Below, piece by piece: positions 26,005 through 37,274 of a stretch of DNA of 64,000 nt. Location: the NCBI GenBank assembly GCA_905339295.1, contig CAJPFI010000028.1, positions 1-64,000 of the forward strand. The letters run 5' to 3'. Numbering within the stretch: the first letter of the stretch is position 1; the number at the start of each line of letters is the position of its first letter. The notes under the pieces are model-generated. The model did no database searches. It was not told the origin of the DNA and saw nothing but the letters and a program-made list of their open reading frames with translations. Both the position numbers and the translations under genes were made by a program. The stretch comes from Burkholderiales bacterium (GTDB taxonomy: Bacteria > Pseudomonadota > Gammaproteobacteria > Burkholderiales > Casimicrobiaceae).

Positions 26005-26031
26005 GGTCCGAGGCGGCGCGACGCCGCGGCG

Positions 26032-28623
<2,592 letters not shown>

Positions 28624-28667
28624 CCGATCCCCCATTGTGGCGCTCGCGCGCCCATTTCCTGGCTCCG

Positions 28668-28695
28668 AAATGGGGCAATCCCGCGCGGTTTCAAG
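28668..28695 (-). promoter_or_regulatory. Sigma-32 (heat-shock) promoter of clpB
   Basis: On the minus strand CTTGAAA (28695-28689) is followed after 13 nt by CCCCATTT (28675-28668). Both hexamer-like elements match the RpoH consensus (CTTGAAA, 13-15 nt, CCCCATNT) essentially perfectly. The predicted start lies about 40 nt before the clpB ATG. Confidence 0.9.
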
Positions 28696-28748
28696 GGGAT
28701 CTCGCGCGCGGAAGGAGCGCGTCATCGGGGACGCGGACGCCGGCTTGG

Positions 28749-28754
28749 TAAAAT
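28749..28754 (+). promoter_or_regulatory. -10-like element (TAAAAT) of the DUF2970 gene
   Basis: TAAAAT lies 27 nt before the preferred GTG start. No clear -35 is present. It is back to back with the clpB heat-shock promoter. Confidence 0.45.
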
Positions 28755-28781
28755 GACCTGTTGCGCCACCCGCACCTCGCC

Positions 28782-29030
28782 GTGTCCGATCCCCAGCCCC
28801 CGACGCCCCCCGACCCCGATTCCGCGCCGACGCCGAACGCGTCGCTGCTGCAGGTCGTCGGCGCGGTGTTCTGGAGCTTCTTCGGCGTGCGAAAGGGCAA
28901 GGCGATGCAGCGCGACGGCGTCGCGATCCGCCCCCATCAGGTGATCATCGTCGGCATCGTCCTGGCCGCGATCCTCGTCGTCTCGCTGCTCGTCCTCGTC
29001 CGCGTGATCATCAGCGCCGCGGGCGCCTGA
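28782..29030 (+). CDS. DUF2970 small membrane protein
   Basis: 82 aa. A Pro-rich N-terminus precedes [24 protein letters not shown], the hallmark of DUF2970, and a single C-terminal membrane helix ([19 protein letters not shown]). GTG is taken as start; an in-frame TTG seven codons upstream is possible but would sit within the transcription start region. Typical of betaproteobacteria. Function unknown. Confidence 0.8.
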   Translation: MSDPQPPTPPDPDSAPTPNASLLQVVGAVFWSFFGVRKGKAMQRDGVAIRPHQVIIVGIVLAAILVVSLLVLVRVIISAAGA

Positions 29031-29035
29031 GGCGG

Positions 29036-29980
29036 TCAGCCCGTCGACTGCCGGGGCGACGCCTTCCGCAACGCCGCGTGATAGCCGCGCATCAGCGCCA
29101 GGTGGATCTCGGCCTTCCATCCCTCCGCCCGGTCGGCGAACGAACCCGACCCGGAGGTCCGGCGCAGGATGGCCTGCACGGCCCTCTCGTGGTCCTCGAC
29201 CGGCCGAGAGACCGCGGCGGCCCACGAAGGCGGCATCGGCGCCCTCCGCTCGTGCTCCGCGGCGCACTCGCCCATGCGGCGTCCCGCGACCAGCCGCTCG
29301 TCCAGCGTGACGTCGTGGTCGTGCCACGCGATCGCGCGCGCCACGAGGTGCCGCGTCACGCCCGTCGCGCGCAAACGCTCCCCGAACTCCCAGTCGTCGA
29401 CGAGGTCGTGCCGGAACGACTCGTCGAAGCCGCCGACCGCATCGAACACCGCCCTCGGCATCGACGCGTTGCCGACGTAGAAGAAGTCCTCGCGCCACTG
29501 GAAGCGTCCGACCGTGAACGAGACGCCCCAGATCCTGCCGCTGTCCTCGAGCCAGCGAACGAACGGCTCGACGCGGCGTGCCTCGTCGAAGAACCCGGGG
29601 CCGATGCCGACGGCCGGCCTGCCGATCAGCTCGTGGAACGTCCGATGCGCGGCGACGAGGCCTCGGCTCGGCCGGAAGTCGTCGGCGACGAAGATCAGCA
29701 GGTCGCCGCGGCTCGCGCGCACGCCCGCGTTGTTCGAGGCCGCGCGCCCGTTCACCGCGGAATCGACGAGGCGCACCGGCGTCGACGCGTGCCGCAGCCT
29801 GTGCGACGCGTACTCCGCGCCCAACGTGGGCCGGCATCCGTCGTGCGCGACGATCACCTCGTAGTCGCCTGCGGCCGCCTGCACGGCCCACGCGTCCAGC
29901 ACGGCGGTGAAATCGTGGTCGTGCGGGTTGAGCGCGACGATCACGCTCGCGAGCCCGCGCGTCGCGGCCGGAGTCGTCAT
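29036..29980 (-). CDS. Family 2 glycosyltransferase
   Basis: A 314-aa GT-A fold enzyme. SVIVALNPHDHDFTAVL and YEVIVAHDGC form the nucleotide-binding core; NGRAASNNAGVRASRGDLLIFVADD carries the metal-binding ADD (99-101) in DXD position. GGFDESFRHDLVDDWEFGERL supplies the later acidic ED-like motif. No membrane segments. Its ATG overlaps the stop of the upstream SEC-C/TPR glycosyltransferase (ATGA), so both are made together. Donor and acceptor are unknown. Confidence 0.88.
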   Translation of the reverse strand: MTTPAATRGLASVIVALNPHDHDFTAVLDAWAVQAAAGDYEVIVAHDGCRPTLGAEYASHRLRHASTPVRLVDSAVNGRAASNNAGVRASRGDLLIFVADDFRPSRGLVAAHRTFHELIGRPAVGIGPGFFDEARRVEPFVRWLEDSGRIWGVSFTVGRFQWREDFFYVGNASMPRAVFDAVGGFDESFRHDLVDDWEFGERLRATGVTRHLVARAIAWHDHDVTLDERLVAGRRMGECAAEHERRAPMPPSWAAAVSRPVEDHERAVQAILRRTSGSGSFADRAEGWKAEIHLALMRGYHAALRKASPRQSTG

Positions 29981-31314
29981 GCCGCCAGCCGCTCCAGCAA
30001 CTCGTCGGCGAGCCGCTCGACCGTGCCGGGCGGAAGCAGCCTCGCGTTCCCGCCTTCGATCGCGCGAAGGTAGAACAGGCGTCCCCACACCGACGGCAGC
30101 GGGGCGAACGCGTTCCCGGATCCGCGAGCGACGCGCGCGTCGCGGTAGAAGGCGCGCATGAGCTCCTCCGCTTCGGCGTTCGCGGTCCCGTCCGGTGTCG
30201 CGATCGTGTTGGCGCCGTGCACCCGGTAGTCGTAGACGTGCTCGGGCACGAAGACCGGCTCGTCGTGCATGCAGGCACGCAGGCAGAAGTCCCAGTCGTG
30301 CGTGTAGCGCAGGTCGCGGAACCCGCCCACGCGTTCGAAGAGGTCGCGCGAGAAGAACAGCGCGCCGCTCGTGATCGACGGGTTGCGGGCGACGAACGAC
30401 ATTCCGACGGTGTCGAACGACGCCACGCCATCCTGCAGGGCGCGGATCGCGTCGGCCTGGCCGGAGGCGCGCGGCGCCATGACGTTGCCGTCGGCATCGA
30501 TGCACTCGCACCGCGAGAAACCCCAGCCGGCACCGGCGCCGGCGACCTGCGCGAGCATCGTCTCCAGGCGGCCGGGCGCGAACCGATCGTCCGAGTTGAG
30601 GATCGCGATCCAGTCACCGCCGGACTGCCGGATCGCCTCGTTGATCGTGATGGCCGCGCCCCGGCGCTCGCGCGAATGGAACCGGATGCGGCCCGCGGAT
30701 CGCGCGGCGACCGCCCGGATCCTCTCGCCGGAGCCATCGTCCGATCCGTCGTCGATCACGACGATCTCCTCGGCAGCGAGCGTCTGGTCGAGCGCGGACG
30801 CGAGCGCGGCCTCGACGTACGGCGAATGGTTGTGGCTGGGAACGACCACGCTCACCCGTCCGTCCCGCGCGGAGATCGTGCGCGACCGGGCGGCGCGCAG
30901 GTCGAGGTAGCGGAGGTAGCAGGACTCCGACTCGCCGGGAGCGATGCGCGCGAAGTGCGACGCCACGACGCTCGCGAGGTTGACGATCGCCGGCGGGTGG
31001 CTCCCGCCGAATCGTCGTGCGGCGTCCGCGAGGCTGGCCAGCGCACCGTGGTGGTCCCCGATCGAGAACTGGGCGGCGCCGAACATGTGCAGCGCGTCGG
31101 GCAGCGCCGGCGAGCGGGCCAGCACCTGCGCGTACAGCGCGTGCGCCGCCTCGTGGCGACCGGCCTGCTGCTCGGCCAGCGCCGCGCGCATGGTCGCCTC
31201 GAGCCACGCGGACCGCCCGTCGGCGCGGTCGAGGCGCCCGCAGCACGACTTGTGGCGCAGACCGCTGCCGCAGGGACACGGCACGTTGCGCTCGACAGGC
31301 GAGGAGCCGGTCAC
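29977..31314 (-). CDS. SEC-C / TPR / family 2 glycosyltransferase fusion
   Basis: 445 aa in three parts. Residues 11-25 are a SEC-C zinc motif CPCGSGLRHKSCC (Cys13, 15, 24, 25). Residues about 35-125 are TPR-like helices (EQQAGRHEAAHALYAQVLARSP). Residues 152-400 are a GT2 catalytic domain with VVVPSHN, VIDDGSDDGS (186-195) and the DXD-like NSDD (240-243). SEC-C motifs usually tether proteins such as SecA to partners; fusion to a glycosyltransferase suggests targeting of a protein acceptor, which is inference. The start is GTG. It begins 3 nt after kynU and overlaps the next glycosyltransferase. Confidence 0.87.
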   Translation of the reverse strand: MTGSSPVERNVPCPCGSGLRHKSCCGRLDRADGRSAWLEATMRAALAEQQAGRHEAAHALYAQVLARSPALPDALHMFGAAQFSIGDHHGALASLADAARRFGGSHPPAIVNLASVVASHFARIAPGESESCYLRYLDLRAARSRTISARDGRVSVVVPSHNHSPYVEAALASALDQTLAAEEIVVIDDGSDDGSGERIRAVAARSAGRIRFHSRERRGAAITINEAIRQSGGDWIAILNSDDRFAPGRLETMLAQVAGAGAGWGFSRCECIDADGNVMAPRASGQADAIRALQDGVASFDTVGMSFVARNPSITSGALFFSRDLFERVGGFRDLRYTHDWDFCLRACMHDEPVFVPEHVYDYRVHGANTIATPDGTANAEAEELMRAFYRDARVARGSGNAFAPLPSVWGRLFYLRAIEGGNARLLPPGTVERLADELLERLAA

Positions 31315-31317
31315 GCG

Positions 31318-32607
31318 CTACCCTCCCCCGCGCACGGACGGGACGACAGCCGCCAGCTCGCGCGCCGTGCGCTCGAGGTCGTCCGCGGTGGAAAGGAGGT
31401 CGGGACACAGGCGCAGGAACGGCCCGCGCGCATCGGCGACGATGCCTCGCGCCCCGAGCGCGTCCGACACGCGTGCCGCGAGGCCCGCGGGCGCGCCGTC
31501 GAAGGGCACCACGACGAACGCGCCGCGCGCGGGCGTCCCGCCGATCGCGGCGATCCCGCGGCCGGTCAGGTGCCCGACGAGGGCGGCCTGCCGCGCGAGC
31601 GAGTCCTCGCGCAGCGCCGCCGCGCCGAACGCGAGCACGAACCGCTGGCCCGCGCGCGCCTGCCATGGCGTGAGCGCCGGCGGCGTCGACTCGAGCCAGC
31701 CGTCGCCGCCGCGCGCGAACTCGGGCGGATCCGGACGCCGGTACTCGAAGCGCCGGTCCTTCGCGAACCAGCCGGTGTCGAGCGTCCGCAGGCCCGCGTC
31801 GAGCCAGCGCGGCGCGACGTAGAGGAAGCACGCGCCGGGGCCGCCGCGCAGGTACTTGTAGCTGCCGCCGACCGCGAAGTCGACGTCCAGCGCGGCGACG
31901 TCGACCGGATACACGCCCATCGAGTGGTAGACGTCGAGCAGGACCTTCGCGCCACGCGCATGCGCGTGCGCGACGATGTCCGGCAGTCCCGGAAGCCGTT
32001 CGCCGGTCTGGAACATCACCTCCGACACGACGACGAGGTCGGTGCCTGGCGCGATTGCCGCGATGAGGTCGGCGGGATCGTGATGCGGCAGCGCGCGGTG
32101 GTCGCTCGTGCCGGCGACCGCGGGCCGCGCCGCGACCTGCTCGAGCGAGAGGCGCCCGCGCCGCGCCCACTCGCGCAGGATCAGGTCGAGCGAGTCGAAC
32201 TCGCCGTGCGTCGACACGACCCTCGGCGGCCGGTCGTACGAGCCCAGCACCGCGCGCAATCCCTGCCCCGCGCTGGTCTTCGGCACGACGGCGTCGGCAC
32301 GCGACGCGCCCAGGATCGCGGCGATGCGCGCGCGATGCGCGAGCTCCTCCGCGCCCCACGCTTCCCACGCGTCGCCCATCGCCGCATACCACGCGTCGAG
32401 CCCGGCGCCGACGTCCGCGGCCGCGGCGTCGAGCGGACGGCCGAGCGAATGGTTGGCGAGGTACGCCCGGCCGGCGAACGCCGCGAGATGACGCGAGAAC
32501 AGCGGCGCGACGTGGTCGCGCACGCGCGCGTCCGGCCATGGCGCCGCGCCCAGCGCGGCGGCGGCGCTCGCGCATGCCTCGAATCCGGGATCGCGCGGAG
32601 CGTTCAT
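31318..32607 (-). CDS. kynU: Kynureninase (PLP-dependent)
   Basis: 429 aa, fold-type I, aminotransferase class V. The PLP lysine is Lys251 in VGGSYKYLRGGPGACFLYV, closely matching the kynureninase signature. DVYHSMGVYPVDV and VSEVMFQTGERLPGL are also characteristic. It cleaves L-kynurenine to anthranilate and alanine. It sits 29 nt downstream of tryptophan 2,3-dioxygenase, which supports the assignment over a cysteine desulfurase-like relative. No arylformamidase gene is visible nearby. Confidence 0.9.
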   Translation of the reverse strand: MNAPRDPGFEACASAAAALGAAPWPDARVRDHVAPLFSRHLAAFAGRAYLANHSLGRPLDAAAADVGAGLDAWYAAMGDAWEAWGAEELAHRARIAAILGASRADAVVPKTSAGQGLRAVLGSYDRPPRVVSTHGEFDSLDLILREWARRGRLSLEQVAARPAVAGTSDHRALPHHDPADLIAAIAPGTDLVVVSEVMFQTGERLPGLPDIVAHAHARGAKVLLDVYHSMGVYPVDVAALDVDFAVGGSYKYLRGGPGACFLYVAPRWLDAGLRTLDTGWFAKDRRFEYRRPDPPEFARGGDGWLESTPPALTPWQARAGQRFVLAFGAAALREDSLARQAALVGHLTGRGIAAIGGTPARGAFVVVPFDGAPAGLAARVSDALGARGIVADARGPFLRLCPDLLSTADDLERTARELAAVVPSVRGGG

Positions 32608-32636
32608 GTCGGCGTCGGGCGAATCCGGCGGGGCGA

Positions 32637-33491
32637 TCAGGTTCCGATCTCGCCGCGCACGTCGATCAGCTCGGGAAAGAACGCGATGTCGAGCGCCCCC
32701 TTCAGGAACGCGACGCCCGACGAGCCGCCGGTGCCCGGCTTGTGGCCGATGATCCGCTCGACGGTCTTCAGGTGACGGAAGCGCCAGAGCTGGAACGCCT
32801 CCTCGATGTCGACGAGCTTCTCGCACATGTCGTAGGCGTCCCACCAGCGGCGCGGGTCCGCGTAGATCGTCCGGAACACGGGGACGAGCCCCGCATGGCG
32901 CTCGTGCGGCAGCGACCAGTCGCGCTCGACGCATTCGCGCGGCACCGGCAGGCCGCGCCGCGCGAGGTGGCGGAGGAACTCGTCGTAGAGCGACGGCGCG
33001 TGCAGCAGCTGCGCGAGCTCGTCGTGCGCCGCGGAATCGTGGCGGAACACGTCGAGCATTCCGGCGTGCTTGTTGCCGAGCAGGAACTCGAGCGCGCGGT
33101 ACTGGTGCGACTGGAACCCCGACGCGGTGCCGAGCGAGGGACGGATCGCGGCATACTCGGACGGCGTCAGCGTCTCCAGCACCGCCCACTGCTCGAAGAG
33201 TTGCCGCTGGACGAGCTTGACGCGCGCGAGGATCTTGAAGCACTCGGAGATCCGGTCGGCGCGGACGCGCGCGATCGCCGCGCGGATCTCGTGGATCGCG
33301 AGCTTCATCCACAGCTCGGCGACCTGGTGCTGGACGATGAACAGCAGCTCGTCGTGCAGCGGCTCGCCTTCGGCGTCGCGCGACCGCGGCTCCTGGGCGT
33401 CGAGCAGCCGGTCGAGCCGCAGGTAGCCGCCGTAGCTCATCCGGTCCCGGAGGTCGGTGTGGATGCCGGGTTCGAGCGTGCGCGTTCCCAT
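32637..33491 (-). CDS. kynA: Tryptophan 2,3-dioxygenase
   Basis: A 284-aa heme enzyme opening the tryptophan indole ring to N-formylkynurenine. [14 protein letters not shown] contains His55 (active site) and [24 protein letters not shown] contains the heme ligand His240, the same numbers as in the Xanthomonas enzyme. Length is typical. The ATG has only a weak ribosome site. It heads the run kynA-kynU-glycosyltransferases and is divergent from the TAP-like hydrolase. Confidence 0.96.
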   Translation of the reverse strand: MGTRTLEPGIHTDLRDRMSYGGYLRLDRLLDAQEPRSRDAEGEPLHDELLFIVQHQVAELWMKLAIHEIRAAIARVRADRISECFKILARVKLVQRQLFEQWAVLETLTPSEYAAIRPSLGTASGFQSHQYRALEFLLGNKHAGMLDVFRHDSAAHDELAQLLHAPSLYDEFLRHLARRGLPVPRECVERDWSLPHERHAGLVPVFRTIYADPRRWWDAYDMCEKLVDIEEAFQLWRFRHLKTVERIIGHKPGTGGSSGVAFLKGALDIAFFPELIDVRGEIGT

Positions 33492-33616
33492 GGGTCTCGC
33501 GGCGGGAGGGGTCGCGGCAGTATAGCGCCGCCCAGGGGGCGAATCGCGGCCCGGATCCGCCCTCTCATCGCGCCGGCCGGCCGGCCCGTCCCGACCGTTT
33601 GGTAGCATCGGCCCCC

Positions 33617-35098
33617 ATGGCCGCCCCCGTTCGCCTGGCCGTCGTCGCTTCGTTCGCGCTGGCCGCGCTCGCCGGTTGCGGCAACGGACGCGACGCGTCG
33701 CGCACGCTCGCGCTCGACGACTGCCGGCTGCCGCGCCTCGCGACCGCTGCGCGCTGCGGTATCGTGACCGTGCCCGAGGACCGCGACGCCGCGAAAGGCG
33801 GCACGATCGGCATCCACGTGGCGATGCTGCCCGCGAACACGCTGTCGCCGCGCCCCGACCCGCTGGTGATCCTTGCGGGCGGCCCCGGGCAGGCGGCGAG
33901 CGAGCTCGCGACGTTCGCCGCGCGGCTGAACGCGATCCGCCGCACGCGCGACATCGTGCTGGTCGACCAGCGCGGGTCCGGCCGCTCGTCGCCGCTGCGC
34001 TGCGAGGCCTACGCGGAGGAGAGCCTCGGGAAAGCGCGTCTCGAAACCGACCCGCTGCCGCGCGCCCGCGCATGCGCGGCGGAACTCGCGGCGGCGGGCG
34101 TCGACGCGAGCCGATACACGACGGCGGCCTTCGTCGCGGATCTCGAGGACGTGCGCGCGGCGCTCGGCGCCCCGCGCTGGAACCTGTGGGGCGGCAGCTA
34201 CGGCACTCGCGTCGCGCTCGAGTACCTGCGGCGCCACCCGGACCGGGTGCGCACGTTGACGCTCGACGGCGTCGCGCCGCCGGACATGAAGATCAGCCTC
34301 GACGTGTGGACGACGCGCGAGCGCGCGCTCGACGCGCTGTTCGAGCGCTGCAAGGCGTCTCCCGCGTGCGCGAACGCACTGCCCGACGGCGCGGCGACGC
34401 TCGACGCGATCGGGCGCGAGCTGGCCGCGCGCGGAGCGACGACGGCGTACACGGACCCGGCGACCGGCGCGATCGAGCGCGTTCCGGCCACGCTCGACAC
34501 GGTGATCGGCCTGCTCCAGCCTCTGCTCTACAGCCCGGAAGCGACGGCGCTCATCCCGGCGCTGCTTGAGCGTGCGCGGGCCGGCGACATCACGCCGCTC
34601 GTCGCGAGCTCCGGCGCGATCACGGGCGACCTCGCCGACCAGTTGAACGTCGCGTTGCACTACTCGGTGACCTGCGCCGAGGATGTCCCGCGCGTCGACG
34701 CCGCCGAGCGCGAGCGCGTCCTCGCCGGCAGGCGCTCGGCCCGGCTGGCCCGACAGGCGCTCGCCATCTGCGAAGCGTGGCCGCGGGGCAGCGCGCCGCC
34801 CGACGCGACCTCGGCCGTGCACGGCGCGGTCCCCGTGCTGATCCTGTCGGGCGGCCTGGATCCGGTGACGCCTCCCGCGAACGGCGAGGCGGTCGCGAAG
34901 TCGCTCACGAACCACCGCCACCTCGTCGCGCCGGGCTACGGCCACATCGTGTCGCCGCACGCCTGCGCGCCGCGCGTGCTCGCGGCGTTCGTCGACGACG
35001 CCGGCTTCGCGAACCTTCCGTCCGACTGCGTGAAGCAGCTCGCGGAGTCGAGGCCGCCCGCGTTGTGGAGCGGCCTGCTCGGACCGGACGCGCCGTGA
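33617..35098 (+). CDS. Secreted alpha/beta hydrolase with TAP-like C-terminal domain (lipoprotein)
   Basis: A 493-aa exported hydrolase. The signal peptide ends in lipobox LAGC (Cys21), predicting outer-membrane anchorage. The oxyanion segment LAGGPGQAA, the nucleophile elbow GGSYG (Ser194), [10 protein letters not shown] with the Asp, and GYGH with the His complete the triad. The TAP-like C-terminal domain is that of tripeptidyl/proline aminopeptidase-like hydrolases. The stop overlaps the GTG of the ABC ATPase (GTGA), so it is coupled to the exporter. Confidence 0.9.
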   Translation: MAAPVRLAVVASFALAALAGCGNGRDASRTLALDDCRLPRLATAARCGIVTVPEDRDAAKGGTIGIHVAMLPANTLSPRPDPLVILAGGPGQAASELATFAARLNAIRRTRDIVLVDQRGSGRSSPLRCEAYAEESLGKARLETDPLPRARACAAELAAAGVDASRYTTAAFVADLEDVRAALGAPRWNLWGGSYGTRVALEYLRRHPDRVRTLTLDGVAPPDMKISLDVWTTRERALDALFERCKASPACANALPDGAATLDAIGRELAARGATTAYTDPATGAIERVPATLDTVIGLLQPLLYSPEATALIPALLERARAGDITPLVASSGAITGDLADQLNVALHYSVTCAEDVPRVDAAERERVLAGRRSARLARQALAICEAWPRGSAPPDATSAVHGAVPVLILSGGLDPVTPPANGEAVAKSLTNHRHLVAPGYGHIVSPHACAPRVLAAFVDDAGFANLPSDCVKQLAESRPPALWSGLLGPDAP

Positions 35099-35838
35099 TC
35101 GCCGTCGAAGGCCTCGTCAAGGCGTTCGGCAGGCATGGCGAGGTACGCGCGGTCGACGGTGTGTCGTTCACGGCGCCCGCCGGCGAAATCACGGGATTGC
35201 TCGGCCCCAACGGCGCGGGCAAGACGACGCTCCTGCGGATGCTCGCGACGCTGATGGCTCCCGATGCGGGCCGCGCGACGATCGACGGGCGCGATGTCGT
35301 CGCGGATCGGGCGGAGGTGCGGCGACGGCTGGGCGTGCTCTCGGATGCCCGCGGCCTCTACCCGCGCCTGTCCGGACGCGAGAACGTCGAATACTACGCG
35401 GCGTTGCACGGCCTGGCCGGGCGCGCGCGCGCGGCGCGCGTCGACGCGCTCGTCGAACGCCTCGGCCTGGCGGAGATCGCCGACCGGCGCGCGCAGGGCT
35501 ACTCGCAAGGCGAGCGCATGAAGGTCGCGATCGCGCGAGCGCTCGTGCACGATCCGGACACGATCCTGCTCGACGAGCCCACGAACGGCCTCGACATCAT
35601 GAGCGTGCGCTCGCTGCGCGAGCAGCTGCGCGGCCTGCGGGCGGCCGGCAAGACGCTGCTGTTCAGTTCGCACGTGATGCAGGAGGTCGTGGCGCTGTGC
35701 GACCGCATCGTGATCCTCGGCCACGGGCGTGTCGTGGCGATCGGCACGGCCGCCGAGCTGATGGCGCAGTCGGGCGCGTCGTCGCTCGAGGACGCGTTCG
35801 TGGCACTGCTCGGCAGCGGCGAGGGACTGGCGGCGTGA
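35095..35838 (+). CDS. ABC transporter ATP-binding protein, NatA type
   Basis: 247 aa with Walker A GPNGAGKT (37-44), signature SQGERMKVAIARAL, Walker B TILLDEPTNGLD and H-loop SSHV. It is the NatA/CcmA-like ATPase partnered with the membrane protein that follows. The GTG start overlaps the preceding hydrolase stop by 3 nt. Such systems export sodium or small molecules; the cargo is unknown. Coupling to a secreted hydrolase hints at peptide or envelope-related export, which is inference. Confidence 0.93.
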   Translation: MIAVEGLVKAFGRHGEVRAVDGVSFTAPAGEITGLLGPNGAGKTTLLRMLATLMAPDAGRATIDGRDVVADRAEVRRRLGVLSDARGLYPRLSGRENVEYYAALHGLAGRARAARVDALVERLGLAEIADRRAQGYSQGERMKVAIARALVHDPDTILLDEPTNGLDIMSVRSLREQLRGLRAAGKTLLFSSHVMQEVVALCDRIVILGHGRVVAIGTAAELMAQSGASSLEDAFVALLGSGEGLAA

Positions 35839-35866
35839 AGGCGCGGGCCAGGACGCGGGGCGACCG

Positions 35867-37036
35867 GTGAGCCGGACCGTCATCATCGCGCGGAAGGAGC
35901 TCGTCGAGACCTTCCGGGACCGGCGCACGATGCTGATGACGCTCCTCACCGCGGCGCTCGCGGGGCCGCTCTTCCTCGCGCTGATCTTCAACATGATCGC
36001 GTCGCAGGGCGAACGCGCCCGCACGCTCGCGCTGCCCGTGGGCGGCGCCGAGCACGCGCCGGCGCTCGTCGCGTTTCTCGAGCGCGAGGGCGCGAGGATC
36101 CTGCCGTTGCCTGACGATGCCGAGGCGCGGATCCGCGCGGGCGACCTCGACGTCGCCCTCGTCGTCGATCCGGCGTTCGCGAAGCAGGCCGCCGACGGCA
36201 AGCCCGCGAAGGTGCGCCTTATCTACGACCGCTCGCGCGACCGCGCGCGCGCGTCGATCGACCAGGCGGAGAGCCTGCTGCGCGCGTACAGCCGCCTGTG
36301 GGGCGCCCAGCGCATGATGGTTCGCGGCATCGCACCGACTGTCGCGCAGCCGCTCGACGTCGTCGTCGAGGACCTCGCCACGCCGCAGCAGTCCGGCGCG
36401 CTGGTCCTGTTCCTCGTCGCGTACTACGGACTGTTCGCCGCGGTCATGGGCGGCATGCCGCTCGCGCTCGACGCGACCGCGGGCGAGCGCGAGCGACAGT
36501 CACTCGAGCCGCTGCTCGCGACGCCCGCGTCGGCGCTCGAGATCGTCGCGGGCAAGTGGCTCGCGGTCGCCGCCTTCGCCGCGCTCGTCGTCGGCGTGAC
36601 GCTCGCCGGCTTCTACCTCACGCTGTCGTTCGCGCCGCTGCCGCCGGTCGGCGTGCCGTTCCTGTTCGGCGCGCGCGAGCTCGCCCGCTTCCTCGTGATC
36701 CTGCTGCCGATGATCGCGCTGATGCCGGCGATTCTCCTGTGGCTCGGCAGCCGGGGCCGCACGATCAAGGAAGCGCAGACCAACCTGTCGCTGCTGCTCT
36801 TCGCCGTGTCGATCATCCCGGTCGTCCAGCTTTTCATGCAGCGGCGCGAACCCGACTGGCTCGTCGCCGTGCCGGTCTCCGGGCAGTACCTGCTGCTCAA
36901 CCGCGCGCTGCGCGGCGAGGCCCTCGCGACCGGCGACCTCGCGTTGTCGTGGGTCGTTCCGGCCGCGCTGGTCGCGGTCGCGCTTTGGGCGGTCGCGCGG
37001 CGCTACTCGAACGAGGCGGTGCTCGCGGGGAAGTAG
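35867..37036 (+). CDS. ABC transporter permease, NatB type
   Basis: 389 aa. One N-terminal helix (about 22-44), a large soluble loop (45-170), then five or six helices (about 175-380: GALVLFLVAYYGLFAAVMGG, WLAVAAFAALVVGVTLAGFYL, ILLPMIALMPAILLW). GERERQSLEPLLATP is the conserved cytoplasmic element of ABC-2 permeases. The start is GTG, 28 nt after the ATPase. The 3' end overlaps a convergent globin remnant by 34 nt. Confidence 0.9.
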   Translation: MSRTVIIARKELVETFRDRRTMLMTLLTAALAGPLFLALIFNMIASQGERARTLALPVGGAEHAPALVAFLEREGARILPLPDDAEARIRAGDLDVALVVDPAFAKQAADGKPAKVRLIYDRSRDRARASIDQAESLLRAYSRLWGAQRMMVRGIAPTVAQPLDVVVEDLATPQQSGALVLFLVAYYGLFAAVMGGMPLALDATAGERERQSLEPLLATPASALEIVAGKWLAVAAFAALVVGVTLAGFYLTLSFAPLPPVGVPFLFGARELARFLVILLPMIALMPAILLWLGSRGRTIKEAQTNLSLLLFAVSIIPVVQLFMQRREPDWLVAVPVSGQYLLLNRALRGEALATGDLALSWVVPAALVAVALWAVARRYSNEAVLAGK

Positions 37037-37221
37037 TCGTGCGCTACCGTCTTGTGGAGCTTGTCGCGCGCGCCGTCGAGCGACGCGTGGTGCAGCGCGC
37101 GGACGCCGGCGAACGCCTCCTCGAGGTCCATCCGGTCGTAGAGCGCGTCGACGAGCGCGCGCACGCCGGCGTCGCCGCCGAGCAGCTCGTAGGGTGCCGG
37201 CGCGGCGGATGCGGAATTCAA
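37003..37221 (-). pseudogene. Remnant of a truncated-hemoglobin (group II-like) gene
   Basis: 72 codons from a TTG. Residues about 11-58 (YELLGGDAGVRALVDALYDRM, then RALHHASLDGARDKLHK) match the N-terminal helices of bacterial group II globins, normally about 130-140 aa. The remaining two thirds, including the proximal His, are missing. The frame runs into the antisense 3' end of the ABC permease and stops. This looks like a 3' deletion junction. A very short functional protein is less likely. Confidence 0.6.
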
Positions 37222-37234
37222 CGGGACGCGGAAT

Positions 37235-37273
37235 CGGTGTCGGACCCGGCGTCAGGCACCGGGCCCGACACCG
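37235..37273. terminator. GC-rich hairpin downstream of the YbbP-like gene
   Basis: GGTGTCGGACCCGG (37236-37249) and CCGGGCCCGACACC (37259-37272) pair at 13 of 14 positions across a 9-nt loop, with one further flanking pair. It begins 2 nt past the permease stop codon. No U-tract. It resembles the other GGACCC/GGGTCC palindromes in this window. Confidence 0.5.
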
Positions 37274-37274
37274 G

